Both the position numbers and the translations under genes were made by a program. The notes under the pieces were generated by a model. That model was not told the origin of the DNA and searched no databases. It was given only the letters and a program-made list of their open reading frames with translations. A DNA stretch of 64,000 nt. It comes from Acidobacteriota bacterium (lineage in GTDB: Bacteria; Acidobacteriota; Blastocatellia; UBA7656). Shown here piece by piece: positions 51,372-59,418 of the stretch. Positions within the stretch are counted from its first letter, which is position 1. Each line of letters begins with the position of its first letter. The stretch spans positions 62,001-126,000 of the forward strand of contig JBFMDH010000007.1 of assembly GCA_040754075.1 (NCBI GenBank), read 5' to 3'.

Positions 51372-51772
51372 TTATTATTCCCTTTCTGTCCGGTAGGCAA
51401 AACCCAGGTTGATGAATGGCTGATCATTCCCACAAAGGTTGAAATAACTTCATCATAGGTTTGAAATAGCGCCTTGCCTGTTTCTCTTTCCAGATATTGA
51501 CAGCGTACAGCAAATTCAAGCCAGGTTTGAGTTTCTGCTGCTTCTGCTTCGGCATCATTCAATTTACTAATAAAAGCCGCTTCATAGCGACGCTTTCGCC
51601 AGGCTTCGGCGAGGTTTGCGCAAATAGAACGCGACGATCTGCGGATTTGGTCAGTGAATGAATAGATTTCCTCTTTGGGAAAAAGCTTACTCAAATCGAA
51701 AATCAGCATAGATGCTTCACATGCTTTTTTATAAACCTCCAAATCCTGATGCCGGATAATTTTTTTACTCAT
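51368..51772 (-). CDS. Four-helix bundle protein (S23/IVP, Avd-like family)
   Basis: A 134-residue protein, ATG 51772. Typical family sequence: HQDLEVYKKACEASMLIFDL, then IYSFTDQIRRSSRSICANLAEA and the ETQTWLEFAVRCQYL region. The family was first seen in 23S rRNA intervening sequences and is structurally related to Avd of diversity-generating retroelements; free-standing copies have no known function. Here it sits in an operon between dinB and the permease and is enclosed by inverted octamer arrays, which suggests it arrived as a cassette. Confidence 0.9.
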   Translation of the reverse strand: MSKKIIRHQDLEVYKKACEASMLIFDLSKLFPKEEIYSFTDQIRRSSRSICANLAEAWRKRRYEAAFISKLNDAEAEAAETQTWLEFAVRCQYLERETGKALFQTYDEVISTFVGMISHSSTWVLPTGQKGNNK

Positions 51773-51840
51773 CGCTCGAACCCCATCAATCAAGAAACTT
51801 CTTTGCTATCGCACAAATCAACGTAAGCTATTCTGGCAAT

Positions 51841-51869
51841 ATCACCACTTCACCTCTTCCCCCTTCATC
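51841..51869. repeat. Inverted octamer array (right arm of four-helix cassette)
   Basis: Reads TCACCACT, TCACCTCT, TCCCCCT, TCATC on the plus strand: complement of the array at 51321. On the minus strand it begins one base after the dinB stop. Confidence 0.8.
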
Positions 51870-51870
51870 T

Positions 51871-52377
51871 TTAAAACGGCGACTCATCAGCCGATGGCCC
51901 GTAAATCGAAGGCACCGGAATATCATTCATTCTTAAATAGACGCTCAATTGTCCGCGATGGTGTATGCAGTGGTTCATCACAAAGCTGCGTAACACTGCG
52001 ACTTTCGGGATTGAAAGAAGCGTCTGCCCGTTTTGTTTAAGCGACCAGCTTTTCATCAACTGTTCATCGCTGGCGCTTTCGATTGCCGCGCGCGCCGCCG
52101 CGATATTTTTATCAAGGGTTTCCAGCAACTCGGCATTACTTTTTGCCGCTTCGTTTTTCATTGGCACACCTCCGGGCGCAAGGTCGAATTCATCCGCAGA
52201 AATCGTCACATTCACCCAGCCAATCATATTGGCGATATGTGATGACAAATCGCCCATCGTCATTGATCTATCATGCGGTTTCCAGCCAAATTTATCATCA
52301 GTCACACGCTCAAGCGTCTTGCGCATGGTTGCCATCTCCGTATCAAATTCCGTTAATAATGCTGCACTAATTGCCAT
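51871..52377 (-). CDS. DinB-family putative metal-dependent hydrolase/thiol transferase
   Basis: A 168-residue protein starting at ATG 52377, with AAGGAGG upstream. The four-helix DinB fold is suggested by LSSHIANMIGWVNVTI and the metal site MNHCIHHRGQLSVYLR; the three metal His (one in SHIANM, two in HCIHHRG) are in place. Members include bacillithiol and other thiol transferases, but the thiol or substrate is unknown. It sits between the ABC ATPase and the four-helix gene, with no clear link to nucleosides. Confidence 0.88.
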   Translation of the reverse strand: MAISAALLTEFDTEMATMRKTLERVTDDKFGWKPHDRSMTMGDLSSHIANMIGWVNVTISADEFDLAPGGVPMKNEAAKSNAELLETLDKNIAAARAAIESASDEQLMKSWSLKQNGQTLLSIPKVAVLRSFVMNHCIHHRGQLSVYLRMNDIPVPSIYGPSADESPF

Positions 52378-52393
52378 AATTTCCTCCTTAAAA

Positions 52394-52421
52394 TTGTCTG
52401 TAGTCTGTTGTCCGATGTCCG
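52394..52421. repeat. Heptamer array (TTGTCTG / ATGTCCG type) before dinB
   Basis: Four tandem 7-mers TTGTCTG, TAGTCTG, TTGTCCG, ATGTCCG just upstream of the dinB ribosome site. No complementary arm was found nearby. The unit differs from the other arrays. Confidence 0.6.
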
Positions 52422-52499
52422 GTGTTAATGCCACAATTAGCTTTTAAAGCTAAATTCTGAATGCCTGAATTAAGGTATGCAACGAAGAGAAAGACTTCT

Positions 52500-54062
52500 T
52501 CAGATTGTCTCCCCTTCTCCCGTTCTCCCCGTCTCCCCTTCTTTCTTCCTCCCGCCCGTCATCATCAAGCCAATCTCTTCCTCGCTGACGGTTTTGGGAT
52601 TGACTTCGCCGACGAGGTGACCGTCGTACATCACGATGACCCGGTCACTCAGGCTCAATACTTCTTCGAGTTCGGCAGAGACCAGCAACACGGCTGCGCC
52701 ACCATCGCGATACTCGATAATTTTTTTGTGAATGAATTCGATTGCCCCGATATCAACGCCGCGCGTCGGTTGGGAAATCAAAATCAATTTCGGATTGATG
52801 TCGAGTTCTCTGGCGACGATGAGTTTTTGTTGATTGCCGCCCGAAAGCGATTTAGCCGAAAGCCCAATGTTGGGCGGACGCACATCGTATTCCTTGACCA
52901 GCCGCTCGGCGCGGTCATCAATGTAATCTTGATTGAGTAAGACCGTACCGCAAACCGGGGCTGCCGCGTGAATGCCTAAAATCGAATTGCTCGCCAGATC
53001 AAACGGCAATAATAATCCGCGACGATGGCGGTCTTCGGGAATGTGCGCGATGCCGCGTTTTTTACGGGTTTTGGTACTGAGTTTATTGAGGTCTTGTCCC
53101 TGAAATAAAATTTCTCCCGATGTCGGATTCTTCAAACCGGAAATCACTTCGATCAATTCGGTCTGCCCGTTGCCTTCGACACCGGCAATGCCAAGTATTT
53201 CGCCGCTACGCACCGAAAACGTCAACTTATCCAAAGCCGGGGTTCCGTCTTTATTGACCAGTGAAAGATTTTTCGCATCCAGCACAATTCCGTTTGGTCT
53301 GGCATCCGCTTTTTCAACGCGCAGCAAAACATCGCGCCCGACCATTAGACTTGCGAGTTTTTCTGCCGTCGCATCTTTAGTAGGTAATTCGCCAACCACC
53401 TTGCCTTGACGCATGACGGTGACGTTATCGGAAAGCGCCAGAACTTCGGCGAGTTTGTGGGTAATGATGATGATAGTTTTGCCTTGCGCTTTCAGTCCGC
53501 GCAAAATGGCAAACATTTCATTGACTTCCTGTGGCGTCAAGACAGCGGTCGGTTCATCAAGAATTAAAATCTGTGCTCCGCGATACAAAGTCTTTAATAT
53601 TTCGACGCGCTGTTGCTGCCCGACACTCAACTCTTCGATGCGCGCATCGGGATTGATTTTCAAACCGTATTGTTCGGAAATTTCGCGAACCCGCTCGCAA
53701 GCTCGCTTGTAATCGATGGCGATGCCGGATGTCGGTTCCGCGCCGAGAATAATATTTTCCGTCACCGTCAACGGGTCAACCAGCATGAAGTGCTGATGCA
53801 CCATTCCGAGTCCGAGGGCGATGGCATCATGCGGATGGCGGATTTTCTGTGGCGTTCCATCGACCAGAATTTCCCCTTCGTCTGCGGTATAAAATCCGTA
53901 AAGAATATTCATGATGGTCGATTTTCCCGCGCCGTTTTCGCCGATGATGGCGTGAATCGACTCAGCAGGAATTTTCAGACTCACATCGTTATTCGCAACC
54001 ACGGTAGCAAAACGTTTGCTGATGCCACGCATTTCGACTGCGTACTTTGTAGATTCGTTCAT
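52500..54062 (-). CDS. Nucleoside/simple-sugar ABC transporter ATPase (two ABC domains)
   Basis: A 520-residue ATPase with two nucleotide-binding domains, like RnsB/NupO and RbsA. Domain 1: GENGAGKST (Walker A, about residue 42), [23 protein letters not shown]. Domain 2: [12 protein letters not shown] (degenerate Walker A), [25 protein letters not shown]. The degenerate second site is normal for this family. The last 15 residues ([13 protein letters not shown]) come from GGGGAGAC-type repeats and are unlike homologues. It drives import through the permeases at 50259 and 45253. Confidence 0.95.
   Translation of the reverse strand: MNESTKYAVEMRGISKRFATVVANNDVSLKIPAESIHAIIGENGAGKSTIMNILYGFYTADEGEILVDGTPQKIRHPHDAIALGLGMVHQHFMLVDPLTVTENIILGAEPTSGIAIDYKRACERVREISEQYGLKINPDARIEELSVGQQQRVEILKTLYRGAQILILDEPTAVLTPQEVNEMFAILRGLKAQGKTIIIITHKLAEVLALSDNVTVMRQGKVVGELPTKDATAEKLASLMVGRDVLLRVEKADARPNGIVLDAKNLSLVNKDGTPALDKLTFSVRSGEILGIAGVEGNGQTELIEVISGLKNPTSGEILFQGQDLNKLSTKTRKKRGIAHIPEDRHRRGLLLPFDLASNSILGIHAAAPVCGTVLLNQDYIDDRAERLVKEYDVRPPNIGLSAKSLSGGNQQKLIVARELDINPKLILISQPTRGVDIGAIEFIHKKIIEYRDGGAAVLLVSAELEEVLSLSDRVIVMYDGHLVGEVNPKTVSEEEIGLMMTGGRKKEGETGRTGEGETI
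52503..52545. repeat. Purine-rich octamer array in the 3' end of the ABC ATPase gene
   Basis: On the coding strand GGGGAGAC/GGGGAGAA/CGGGAGAA-type units fill the last codons up to the stop at 52500. Same unit type as the array after punA. Confidence 0.7.
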
Positions 54063-54156
54063 AGCGTGCTTTGTAAAAAGAGATTGAGCCGCAAGGCTCT
54101 AAAAAAGCGGCGTAATGATAATGGATTGATGGTGAGATGTGAAGTTGGCGATAGAC

Positions 54157-54198
54157 AAAAAGACCGGACGACTGAACCAATACTGTCGTCCGGTCTTT
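54157..54198 (-). terminator. Terminator of the TlpA-like gene
   Basis: Perfect 14-bp stem (54159-54172 AAAGACCGGACGAC with 54185-54198) and a 12-nt loop containing GAACCAA, followed on the minus strand by TTTTTGTC. It lies 10 bp past the stop of the 54208 gene. Confidence 0.88.
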
Positions 54199-54207
54199 GA
54201 CGCCGTA

Positions 54208-55449
54208 TTACTGAGCGATCTTTTGCTGGGTGGGCAGCAGTTTTTCTAACGTTTCAAGTAATTCTTTACCGCGCAAAGGCAATTGATTTTTTCTGCCCAG
54301 GCTGACAATTTTCCCTTGTGGGTCAAGCAGAATGGTGGTCGGGAAAGCGGTGATACGAAATCGCTTGGCTGTCAAATCCTTGATGCTGGGGGTTGTGGCG
54401 TTCGTCCAGGTAATCTCTTTTTCGGTTAAAAACTTTTTCACCTTCTCAACGCTTTCGTCTTCGTCCATCCCCAGTATTTCAAAACCGCGCGCTTTATACT
54501 TCGCATATGCCTCTTTGAAATTTGGGATTTCACCGACACATGGCCCACACCAGGTTCCCCAGAATTCGAGCAACAGATATTTGCCGCGAAACTCCGACAA
54601 TCGGCGTTCGTTGCCGTCAAAATCGGTGAACTGAAAGTCATTGAGTTCGCTGCCGATCTCCAGTTCTATGCGCTGATAATCGGCAACCGGATGCGATTTT
54701 AAGACAATTTTCCCGCTCGCGCCATCAACCGATTTCGTCGAGACATACGCCGATCCGGCGCGAAAGACCACGGTTTCATCTTTGGCATAAGCTAATTCGT
54801 AAGACACGAAATTGTTATCTATCCTGGCATCGCCATTGGTATCTACGCCAATGTACCCTTTGGTTGCGTTCAGTTCCCCGCTCGGATAGTTGACCTGATA
54901 TTGAACCAGGGTTTTGCGACCTTGAATATCGACCACCCCCTGCGCATAGCCGAGAAAGGTATGATTCACGTATCGCGTATCGTCTTTTTCCGGCTTCTTT
55001 TTCGGATGAAAGAATCTGACCGGAAAAAATTTAAAATCGCCCTTTTTAAGCGGAAGCTTTACCAACACCTGCCCGTCTTCATCCTGCGGATTTTCGATAG
55101 GTGAAAACGCGAAACGCTCAGAATCCGTCAGTTTCCCGTTTTCATCCAAGTCAACAAAGAGCACCGGCAACGTGTTGGGTCTTTCAATCAGGAATACGCT
55201 CAACCCGGCAATCTCTTTTCTCGGATTATTGAATAATCGCCCTCCAAATACCTGCTCACTTTTCGCGACCGGTACAGGCAAGGTAGCTATCTGATCAGGC
55301 AGTGCCTTTTTCAACTCGATTGAAGTGACCGGGCGTTCTGCGACCAATTCAGAGTTGAGTTTGCCGAGATATTCGACATTCTGTGTGAAGCTCAAGGTAT
55401 TCGCATTCAGTCCTCCGAAAATCATCAGCGATAAAATAAACCTCTTCAT
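54208..55449 (-). CDS. TlpA/ResA-like thioredoxin-fold protein with large N-terminal domain
   Basis: A 413-residue exported protein, ATG 55449 after GAGGAGG. Signal peptide: FILSLMIFGGLNANTLSFTQ. Residues about 25-265 are beta-rich and not recognised (it contains VDTNGDARIDNNF, an acidic calcium-binding-like loop). The last 140 residues are a thioredoxin-like domain with FQFTDFDGNERRLSEFRGKY, the redox site FWGTWCGPCVGE and the cis-Pro in ITAFPTTILLD. It probably reduces disulfides in the periplasm, for example of heme proteins. The two hairpins flanking the gene share a loop sequence. Confidence 0.9.
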   Translation of the reverse strand: MKRFILSLMIFGGLNANTLSFTQNVEYLGKLNSELVAERPVTSIELKKALPDQIATLPVPVAKSEQVFGGRLFNNPRKEIAGLSVFLIERPNTLPVLFVDLDENGKLTDSERFAFSPIENPQDEDGQVLVKLPLKKGDFKFFPVRFFHPKKKPEKDDTRYVNHTFLGYAQGVVDIQGRKTLVQYQVNYPSGELNATKGYIGVDTNGDARIDNNFVSYELAYAKDETVVFRAGSAYVSTKSVDGASGKIVLKSHPVADYQRIELEIGSELNDFQFTDFDGNERRLSEFRGKYLLLEFWGTWCGPCVGEIPNFKEAYAKYKARGFEILGMDEDESVEKVKKFLTEKEITWTNATTPSIKDLTAKRFRITAFPTTILLDPQGKIVSLGRKNQLPLRGKELLETLEKLLPTQQKIAQ

Positions 55450-55481
55450 CATCTCCTCCTCATTGTGCCAGCAATGCAAGA

Positions 55482-55511
55482 AGACCGGAGGAACCAAATT
55501 CTATCCGGTCT
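55482..55511 (-). terminator. Hairpin after the secretin-like gene, related to the 54157 hairpin
   Basis: 8-bp stem (55482-55489 AGACCGGA with 55504-55511) with loop GGAACCAAATTCTA. Same stem core and AACCAA loop as the terminator at 54157. The U-run is weak (CTTCTT), so terminator activity is less certain. Confidence 0.55.
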
Positions 55512-55542
55512 CTTTACGGACATTTGTGATTCAATTTAAGAA

Positions 55543-56628
55543 CTATTTTTTAACCTTGGCGGAAAGGACGACAATCAAACCTTTGTCGCCCATCGTGGTG
55601 GTTCCGACAACTACTTTTTCGCCTTCGCGCAAACTTACAGGAGAGCGGAATCCAACGTTTTGATATTGAACTTTGGCATCGCTGCCGCCAATTACCAGAG
55701 GGATGCGCAGGTTGAATTGAAACATACCGATTTGCACAGTGGCTCCTGCCGTCGTGGATGAATCCAAGGTGATTTGCGAAATTGAATAATCAGAAAAAAT
55801 CTGATTGCCCTGTGGAACCGCAACATTGAACAATTTCGGCTCTACGACACCATTATTGGAAATGCCTGACCCTCCTTCTTTAGTCGTGTGTATAGCCGAA
55901 AACATCAACGCATAGTTGGTGTATTTAAGCGTTGACATCAATTGGTCAAGCACCCCTTTGAGGTCTGAGGGAAATGCCGAGATGCCATCACCTTGCAAAG
56001 TGGTGTTTGAAGCAATCAACACTTGAATGGTGAAATTAATGTCCGGGCGCGGCGCTTGCGGGGTATCCAGTCGCTTTAAGGCTTCTTCTATTGCTGCAAT
56101 ATTTTCAGGAAAATCCCGAACCGTAATGGTTTTGAACTCTTCGCTAGTGGAAATGGTTGCGCCTTTGAACCCGCTTCCTAATGGAGATAATGCACGAAGC
56201 AACGACCATAATTCACGATACTTTACTTCAAGCACCTTGCCTTTGAAGCCTTTTTCCGAAACATAATCCGGCTCTTTCGCAGCAGGCGCTTGTGTCGTCG
56301 CGACGGTCGGTTTCGGGGTGGGTTGCGATTGAGGTGATGGCTGCGCAGGCTGTACGGTCACTGCGATTGGCGCAATCGCCGGTCTGGCATTTACGGTTGC
56401 GGTCAATGCCGGTGCGGGTGTTGCCGCCACCGTCGGCTGCGGTGTTTGTACGGGCGCAATCGTCACCGCAGCCGGTTGCGTGGTTGTGACCGGTGCGACT
56501 TTCGGCTGAACCACTTTTGCCGGTTTGGCAGGTTGCGGTTGCGGGGTTGCCTGTTGTCCAAAGCTGGTGAACGTCAGGCTGAAAATTAACAGTAGCGTGG
56601 TGATGGTTTCAATCATTAATGAAAACAT
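55543..56628 (-). CDS. Exported secretin-N-domain-like protein with Pro/Thr/Ala-rich linker
   Basis: A 361-residue protein, ATG 56628 with AGGAG. Signal-like segment MIETITTLLLIFSLTFTSFG. Residues about 25-130 are a low-complexity Pro/Ala/Thr/Val linker. Then VLEVKYRELWSLLRAL, IRDFPENIAAIEEALKRLDTP resembles the N1/NolW-type domain of secretins, and the C-terminal part (TIQVLIASN..., MFQFNLRIPLVIGGSD, GLIVVLSAKVKK) is beta-rich. No full secretin pore is present. Follows the anti-sigma gene closely and so is probably controlled by it. Role unknown. Confidence 0.7.
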   Translation of the reverse strand: MFSLMIETITTLLLIFSLTFTSFGQQATPQPQPAKPAKVVQPKVAPVTTTQPAAVTIAPVQTPQPTVAATPAPALTATVNARPAIAPIAVTVQPAQPSPQSQPTPKPTVATTQAPAAKEPDYVSEKGFKGKVLEVKYRELWSLLRALSPLGSGFKGATISTSEEFKTITVRDFPENIAAIEEALKRLDTPQAPRPDINFTIQVLIASNTTLQGDGISAFPSDLKGVLDQLMSTLKYTNYALMFSAIHTTKEGGSGISNNGVVEPKLFNVAVPQGNQIFSDYSISQITLDSSTTAGATVQIGMFQFNLRIPLVIGGSDAKVQYQNVGFRSPVSLREGEKVVVGTTTMGDKGLIVVLSAKVKK

Positions 56629-56638
56629 AGCGTTTCTC

Positions 56639-57397
56639 CTAATCGGTAATCGTTTTGGGTGACTCGGTCGGTTTCGGCGCAAACCAGATGATGCGAACAT
56701 TCGGGTCGCCGGTCTGGATTTCAATGCGCGTCGTCTCTATCGGTTTAAAATCGGTTTCAAACCAATGGGGTTCCTCAGAAAAAATATCGTCCGGGTTTTG
56801 CAGGCTGATTTCTGTAGTCACAATCGGTTCAAGAATATTTTGCGGCTCCCAGACATCAGGTAACTTGATGCGCTCCTGGGGCTTCACGCGCGGTTTGCGA
56901 ACGCCAGCGATTCCAGTACCACGCGGTTTATCGTTAGGGTTGTCATTCGGCATCACGAGTGGCTCAGGCGGTTTATCAGGCGGAGTTTGTTGCGGTGTTT
57001 CGTCGTCTTTCCCCCTATTCACTATTTCAGGATTTTCTTTAACCACCGATTTGCCCGAAAAAACATAAAACGTAAATGCGCCAAATAGAATCAACAACAA
57101 AAATGCCAGGGCGTAAACAGGTTTCCAACGCCATCCAAGCGCCTGTAAAAATGTCTGACGCGCGGCGCTCGCCTGAATCTCCTGCATAACCGACTGTTGC
57201 AAATCTCTGAAAAACGCTTCATTGAACTCCGGCGGCGTAAGCGTCTGCATCCAGGCTTGGCTGGCATTGAATTGATTTGCCAGCCGCGCGCAAGCGTGAC
57301 ATTCACTAACGTGGATGGCGACTTGTTTCATTTCCCGCTCATCAAGGTCGCCTTCGATATAAAGCGGAATCAATTTTTCAAAATGGTGGCAATTCAT
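56639..57397 (-). CDS. Zinc-finger anti-sigma factor
   Basis: A 252-residue protein, ATG 57397 with AGGAG. The N-terminal zf-HC2 anti-sigma domain has HHFEKLIPLYIEGDLDERE and HVSECHACARL (His-x3-Cys-x2-Cys). One membrane helix is at about residues 104-124 (VYALAFLLLILFGAFTFYVF). The periplasmic part is Pro-rich and charged. It should hold the sigma factor encoded upstream at the membrane and release it on an envelope signal. Gap to the sigma gene is 45 bp. Confidence 0.9.
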   Translation of the reverse strand: MNCHHFEKLIPLYIEGDLDEREMKQVAIHVSECHACARLANQFNASQAWMQTLTPPEFNEAFFRDLQQSVMQEIQASAARQTFLQALGWRWKPVYALAFLLLILFGAFTFYVFSGKSVVKENPEIVNRGKDDETPQQTPPDKPPEPLVMPNDNPNDKPRGTGIAGVRKPRVKPQERIKLPDVWEPQNILEPIVTTEISLQNPDDIFSEEPHWFETDFKPIETTRIEIQTGDPNVRIIWFAPKPTESPKTITD

Positions 57398-57442
57398 CTT
57401 GCGGCTCCTATGGAGAGAAGAAATTTCTTGAGGCAAATCGTT

Positions 57443-58120
57443 TCAGAATTCTCCCTTGCTCCCTTTCTCTCCTGCTCCCTTTCTTAGACTCACGAGCATA
57501 CGGCTATGAAACTCACGAATCTTGGCGCGTGCCGAACTGATTTGTGAACGCACGGTGGTTTGTGTCGAACCTAAAATCTTTGCGACTTCATTGGTCGAAT
57601 ACCCTTCCAAATCCCTGAGCACAATGGCGGCGCGCTCTTTTTCACTGAGCGATTTCAAGGCGCGATTAATCAAGGCGCGTTCCTGTGTTTTGATGGCTTG
57701 GGCTTCGAGATTATCGCGACCCACGAGGTCAGAAAAATTTCCGGCTGCGTGTTCGGCTTCAAATGAAGTGAATTGACCGACGCTGCCGCGTCTTCGCGCG
57801 ATGTCATTGCACGAATTTACAGCGATGCGATAAAGCCAGCCGGAAAAATCCTGTCGCGTGTCATAACTTTTCAAATATTTAAATGCCTTTAAAAAAGTGT
57901 CCTGAGCGGCATCGCGCGCATCTTCCTGATTGCCAAGCATGCGCCAGGCAACCAACACGATTTTGCGTTGATAACAATGAATGATTTGTTCAAAGGCAGT
58001 GTTATCGCCGGCTTTCACACGTTCAATGACCAGCGCCATCGCGCGCTCGCGCGCGGCGCTCTCTTCAAGTTCAAAGCTGTTGGTCATCAATGCGATTTCG
58101 CAGCCCTCAACAATCATCAT
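57443..58120 (-). CDS. ECF-type RNA polymerase sigma factor
   Basis: A 225-residue sigma-70 family protein with region 2 (FEQIIHCYQRKIVLVAWRML, DARDAAQDTFLKAFKYL, GWLYRIAVNSCNDIARRR) and region 4 (LSEKERAAIVLRDLEGYS, NEVAKILGSTQTTVRSQ). Similar to RpoE. ATG at 58120, AAAGG upstream. The last residues (KGAGEKGSKGEF) derive from AAGGGAGC-type repeats rather than conserved sequence. First gene of sigma, anti-sigma, secretin-like and TlpA set; autoregulation is likely but no promoter was identified. Confidence 0.94.
   Translation of the reverse strand: MMIVEGCEIALMTNSFELEESAARERAMALVIERVKAGDNTAFEQIIHCYQRKIVLVAWRMLGNQEDARDAAQDTFLKAFKYLKSYDTRQDFSGWLYRIAVNSCNDIARRRGSVGQFTSFEAEHAAGNFSDLVGRDNLEAQAIKTQERALINRALKSLSEKERAAIVLRDLEGYSTNEVAKILGSTQTTVRSQISSARAKIREFHSRMLVSLRKGAGEKGSKGEF
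57448..57485. repeat. Purine-rich octamer array in the 3' end of the sigma-factor gene
   Basis: On the coding strand AAGGGAGC-type units in tandem fill the last codons and stop at the termination codon. A short complementary pyrimidine stretch (TTTCTTCTCTCC) follows at 57412-57423 before the anti-sigma ribosome site. Confidence 0.6.
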
Positions 58121-58514
58121 TCAGCCTTTCTCGTGTTTTCATAAACTACTACTTGGCAAACCGGAAAAGCGTTGAGAAATTTTTTACAAAAAATTGTGAG
58201 AAGGCAATGTGAGGATGAAGAGGTGTGGAGGTGTGGAAGTGAAGAGGTGAAGAGGTGAGGGCACGAAAGCCCTATTTTGATTTCAAATTTTGTTGCTTCA
58301 TAAATTCACCTAAAGTCTCTTGTCTACCTTGCCTTTAGACCGCTAGTTCAACCGAGCGGCAATTCATTTTTAACCGCCTATCCCAAGAGCGTGACCATTC
58401 TTGAAGTAAGTTGCCTGAAGCGTTTTCAATGAATGACTTCCAACTCTGGCTGGAGGACGGGATAAATGGGACAAATGAAATGTCACCGCTTCACCGCTTC
58501 ACCGCTTCACCGCT
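58121..58514. repeat. Intergenic inverted octamer arrays between rpiB and the sigma factor
   Basis: Right arm 58483-58514: four exact TCACCGCT units; on the minus strand these read AGCGGTGA and start inside the rpiB stop. Left arm 58211-58260: GAAGAGGT-type units in inverse orientation. The 220-bp interior has no supported gene. Arms match except A/C at one position of the unit. Confidence 0.8.
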
Positions 58515-59144
58515 TCATCTGCAATACTCTTCGCCGATGGCATCGATTTTCGCGACGCGGCGGCGGTGACGGTCTTCCGTGAGGTCAGTCGAAAGCCAGG
58601 CGGTGACGATTTTTTTCATCTGTTCGTTGGAAATCATCTTGCCGCCCAGCGTCAACACATTTGCGCCGTTATGTTCGCGGCTATTTTTAGCGGTCGCTTC
58701 GTCGTAACACATCGCCGCGCGCACCCCCGGCACTTTATTGGCAGCCATGCAGGAACCGATGCCTGCGCCATCAATCATTATTCCAAGTTGGCAAACCTGA
58801 TTGGCAACCGCGCGGGCGACGGCGTGCGCGAAGTCCGGGTAATCGACCGCTTGGGTCGAATAACAACCGAGGTCTTGAAATTCGTGCCCAAGTTCGGTGA
58901 GCACCCGTTTGAGTTCTTCTTTCATTGCATAGCCGCCGTGGTCTGCGCCAAGCGCGATGCGACGACGACTGGCGGCAATGCGGCGACGGGCGCGTTCGAT
59001 TGTAATTTCGCGTTCGCGCACTAAATCCTCGGCAAGCGGCGTGAGTTTCGCGTTTTCGTCAATCCTCAGCGTATCGCCCGCTTTCAGGTTGCGTATATCG
59101 ACTTCCGTAATGACCGCTTTGCCTCTTTCATCAATCAAACTCAT
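58515..59144 (-). CDS. rpiB: Ribose-5-phosphate isomerase B with N-terminal extension
   Basis: A 209-residue protein; RpiB alone is about 145-150. Residues about 62-209 are RpiB/LacAB: ALGADHGGYAMKEEL (substrate-binding Asp-His), DYPDFAHAVA, DGAGIGSCMAANKVPGVRAAM, YDEATAKNSREHNGANVL (catalytic His region). The first 55 residues (ITEVDIRNLKAGDTLRID...LVREREITIERARR) form an extra small domain with Thr-Pro-Leu-Ala-Glu-Asp. Interconverts ribose-5-P and ribulose-5-P, linking nucleoside breakdown to the pentose pathway. The last codon and stop come from the octamer array. Confidence 0.9.
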   Translation of the reverse strand: MSLIDERGKAVITEVDIRNLKAGDTLRIDENAKLTPLAEDLVREREITIERARRRIAASRRRIALGADHGGYAMKEELKRVLTELGHEFQDLGCYSTQAVDYPDFAHAVARAVANQVCQLGIMIDGAGIGSCMAANKVPGVRAAMCYDEATAKNSREHNGANVLTLGGKMISNEQMKKIVTAWLSTDLTEDRHRRRVAKIDAIGEEYCR

Positions 59145-59354
59145 AGCGTCAGGATTGTAGATTTTGAATGGTTGAATGTCTAACTTAAAAACGCCCGTAT
59201 GTTGACAATTCGCAACTCGGTTTCTTATATTGCCCGCTCATTCAGAGAGTAAAACGAAAAAAGGAAAAGTTGCGTGAGGGGTTTCATACCACAGAGCTTT
59301 GGTTCAGTCAGTCGGTTTCGACAGCAACCATCCATACAGGTCGCAAAATTTGAT

Positions 59355-59382
59355 GTTGAACAAGCGGTCTTCGACCGCGATT
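59355..59382. repeat. Dispersed palindrome family, copy 4 (inverted)
   Basis: GTTGAACAAGCGGTCTTCGA then CCGCGATT. The complement is the clearest copy of the family: core GCGGTCGAAGACCGC plus tail TTGTTCAAC. It lies in the leader of hpt, 37 bp before the start. Confidence 0.7.
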
Positions 59383-59418
59383 CCCCTCGTGCTACATTTT
59401 AATTTTCAGGAGACTGTG

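Noticed and set aside
51321-51869. Classical insertion sequence
   Set aside because: No transposase and no target-site duplication could be recognised; the only gene is the four-helix-bundle gene.
53613-54200. 195-residue frame antisense to the ABC ATPase start
   Set aside because: Antisense to clear Walker motifs and without its own ribosome site.
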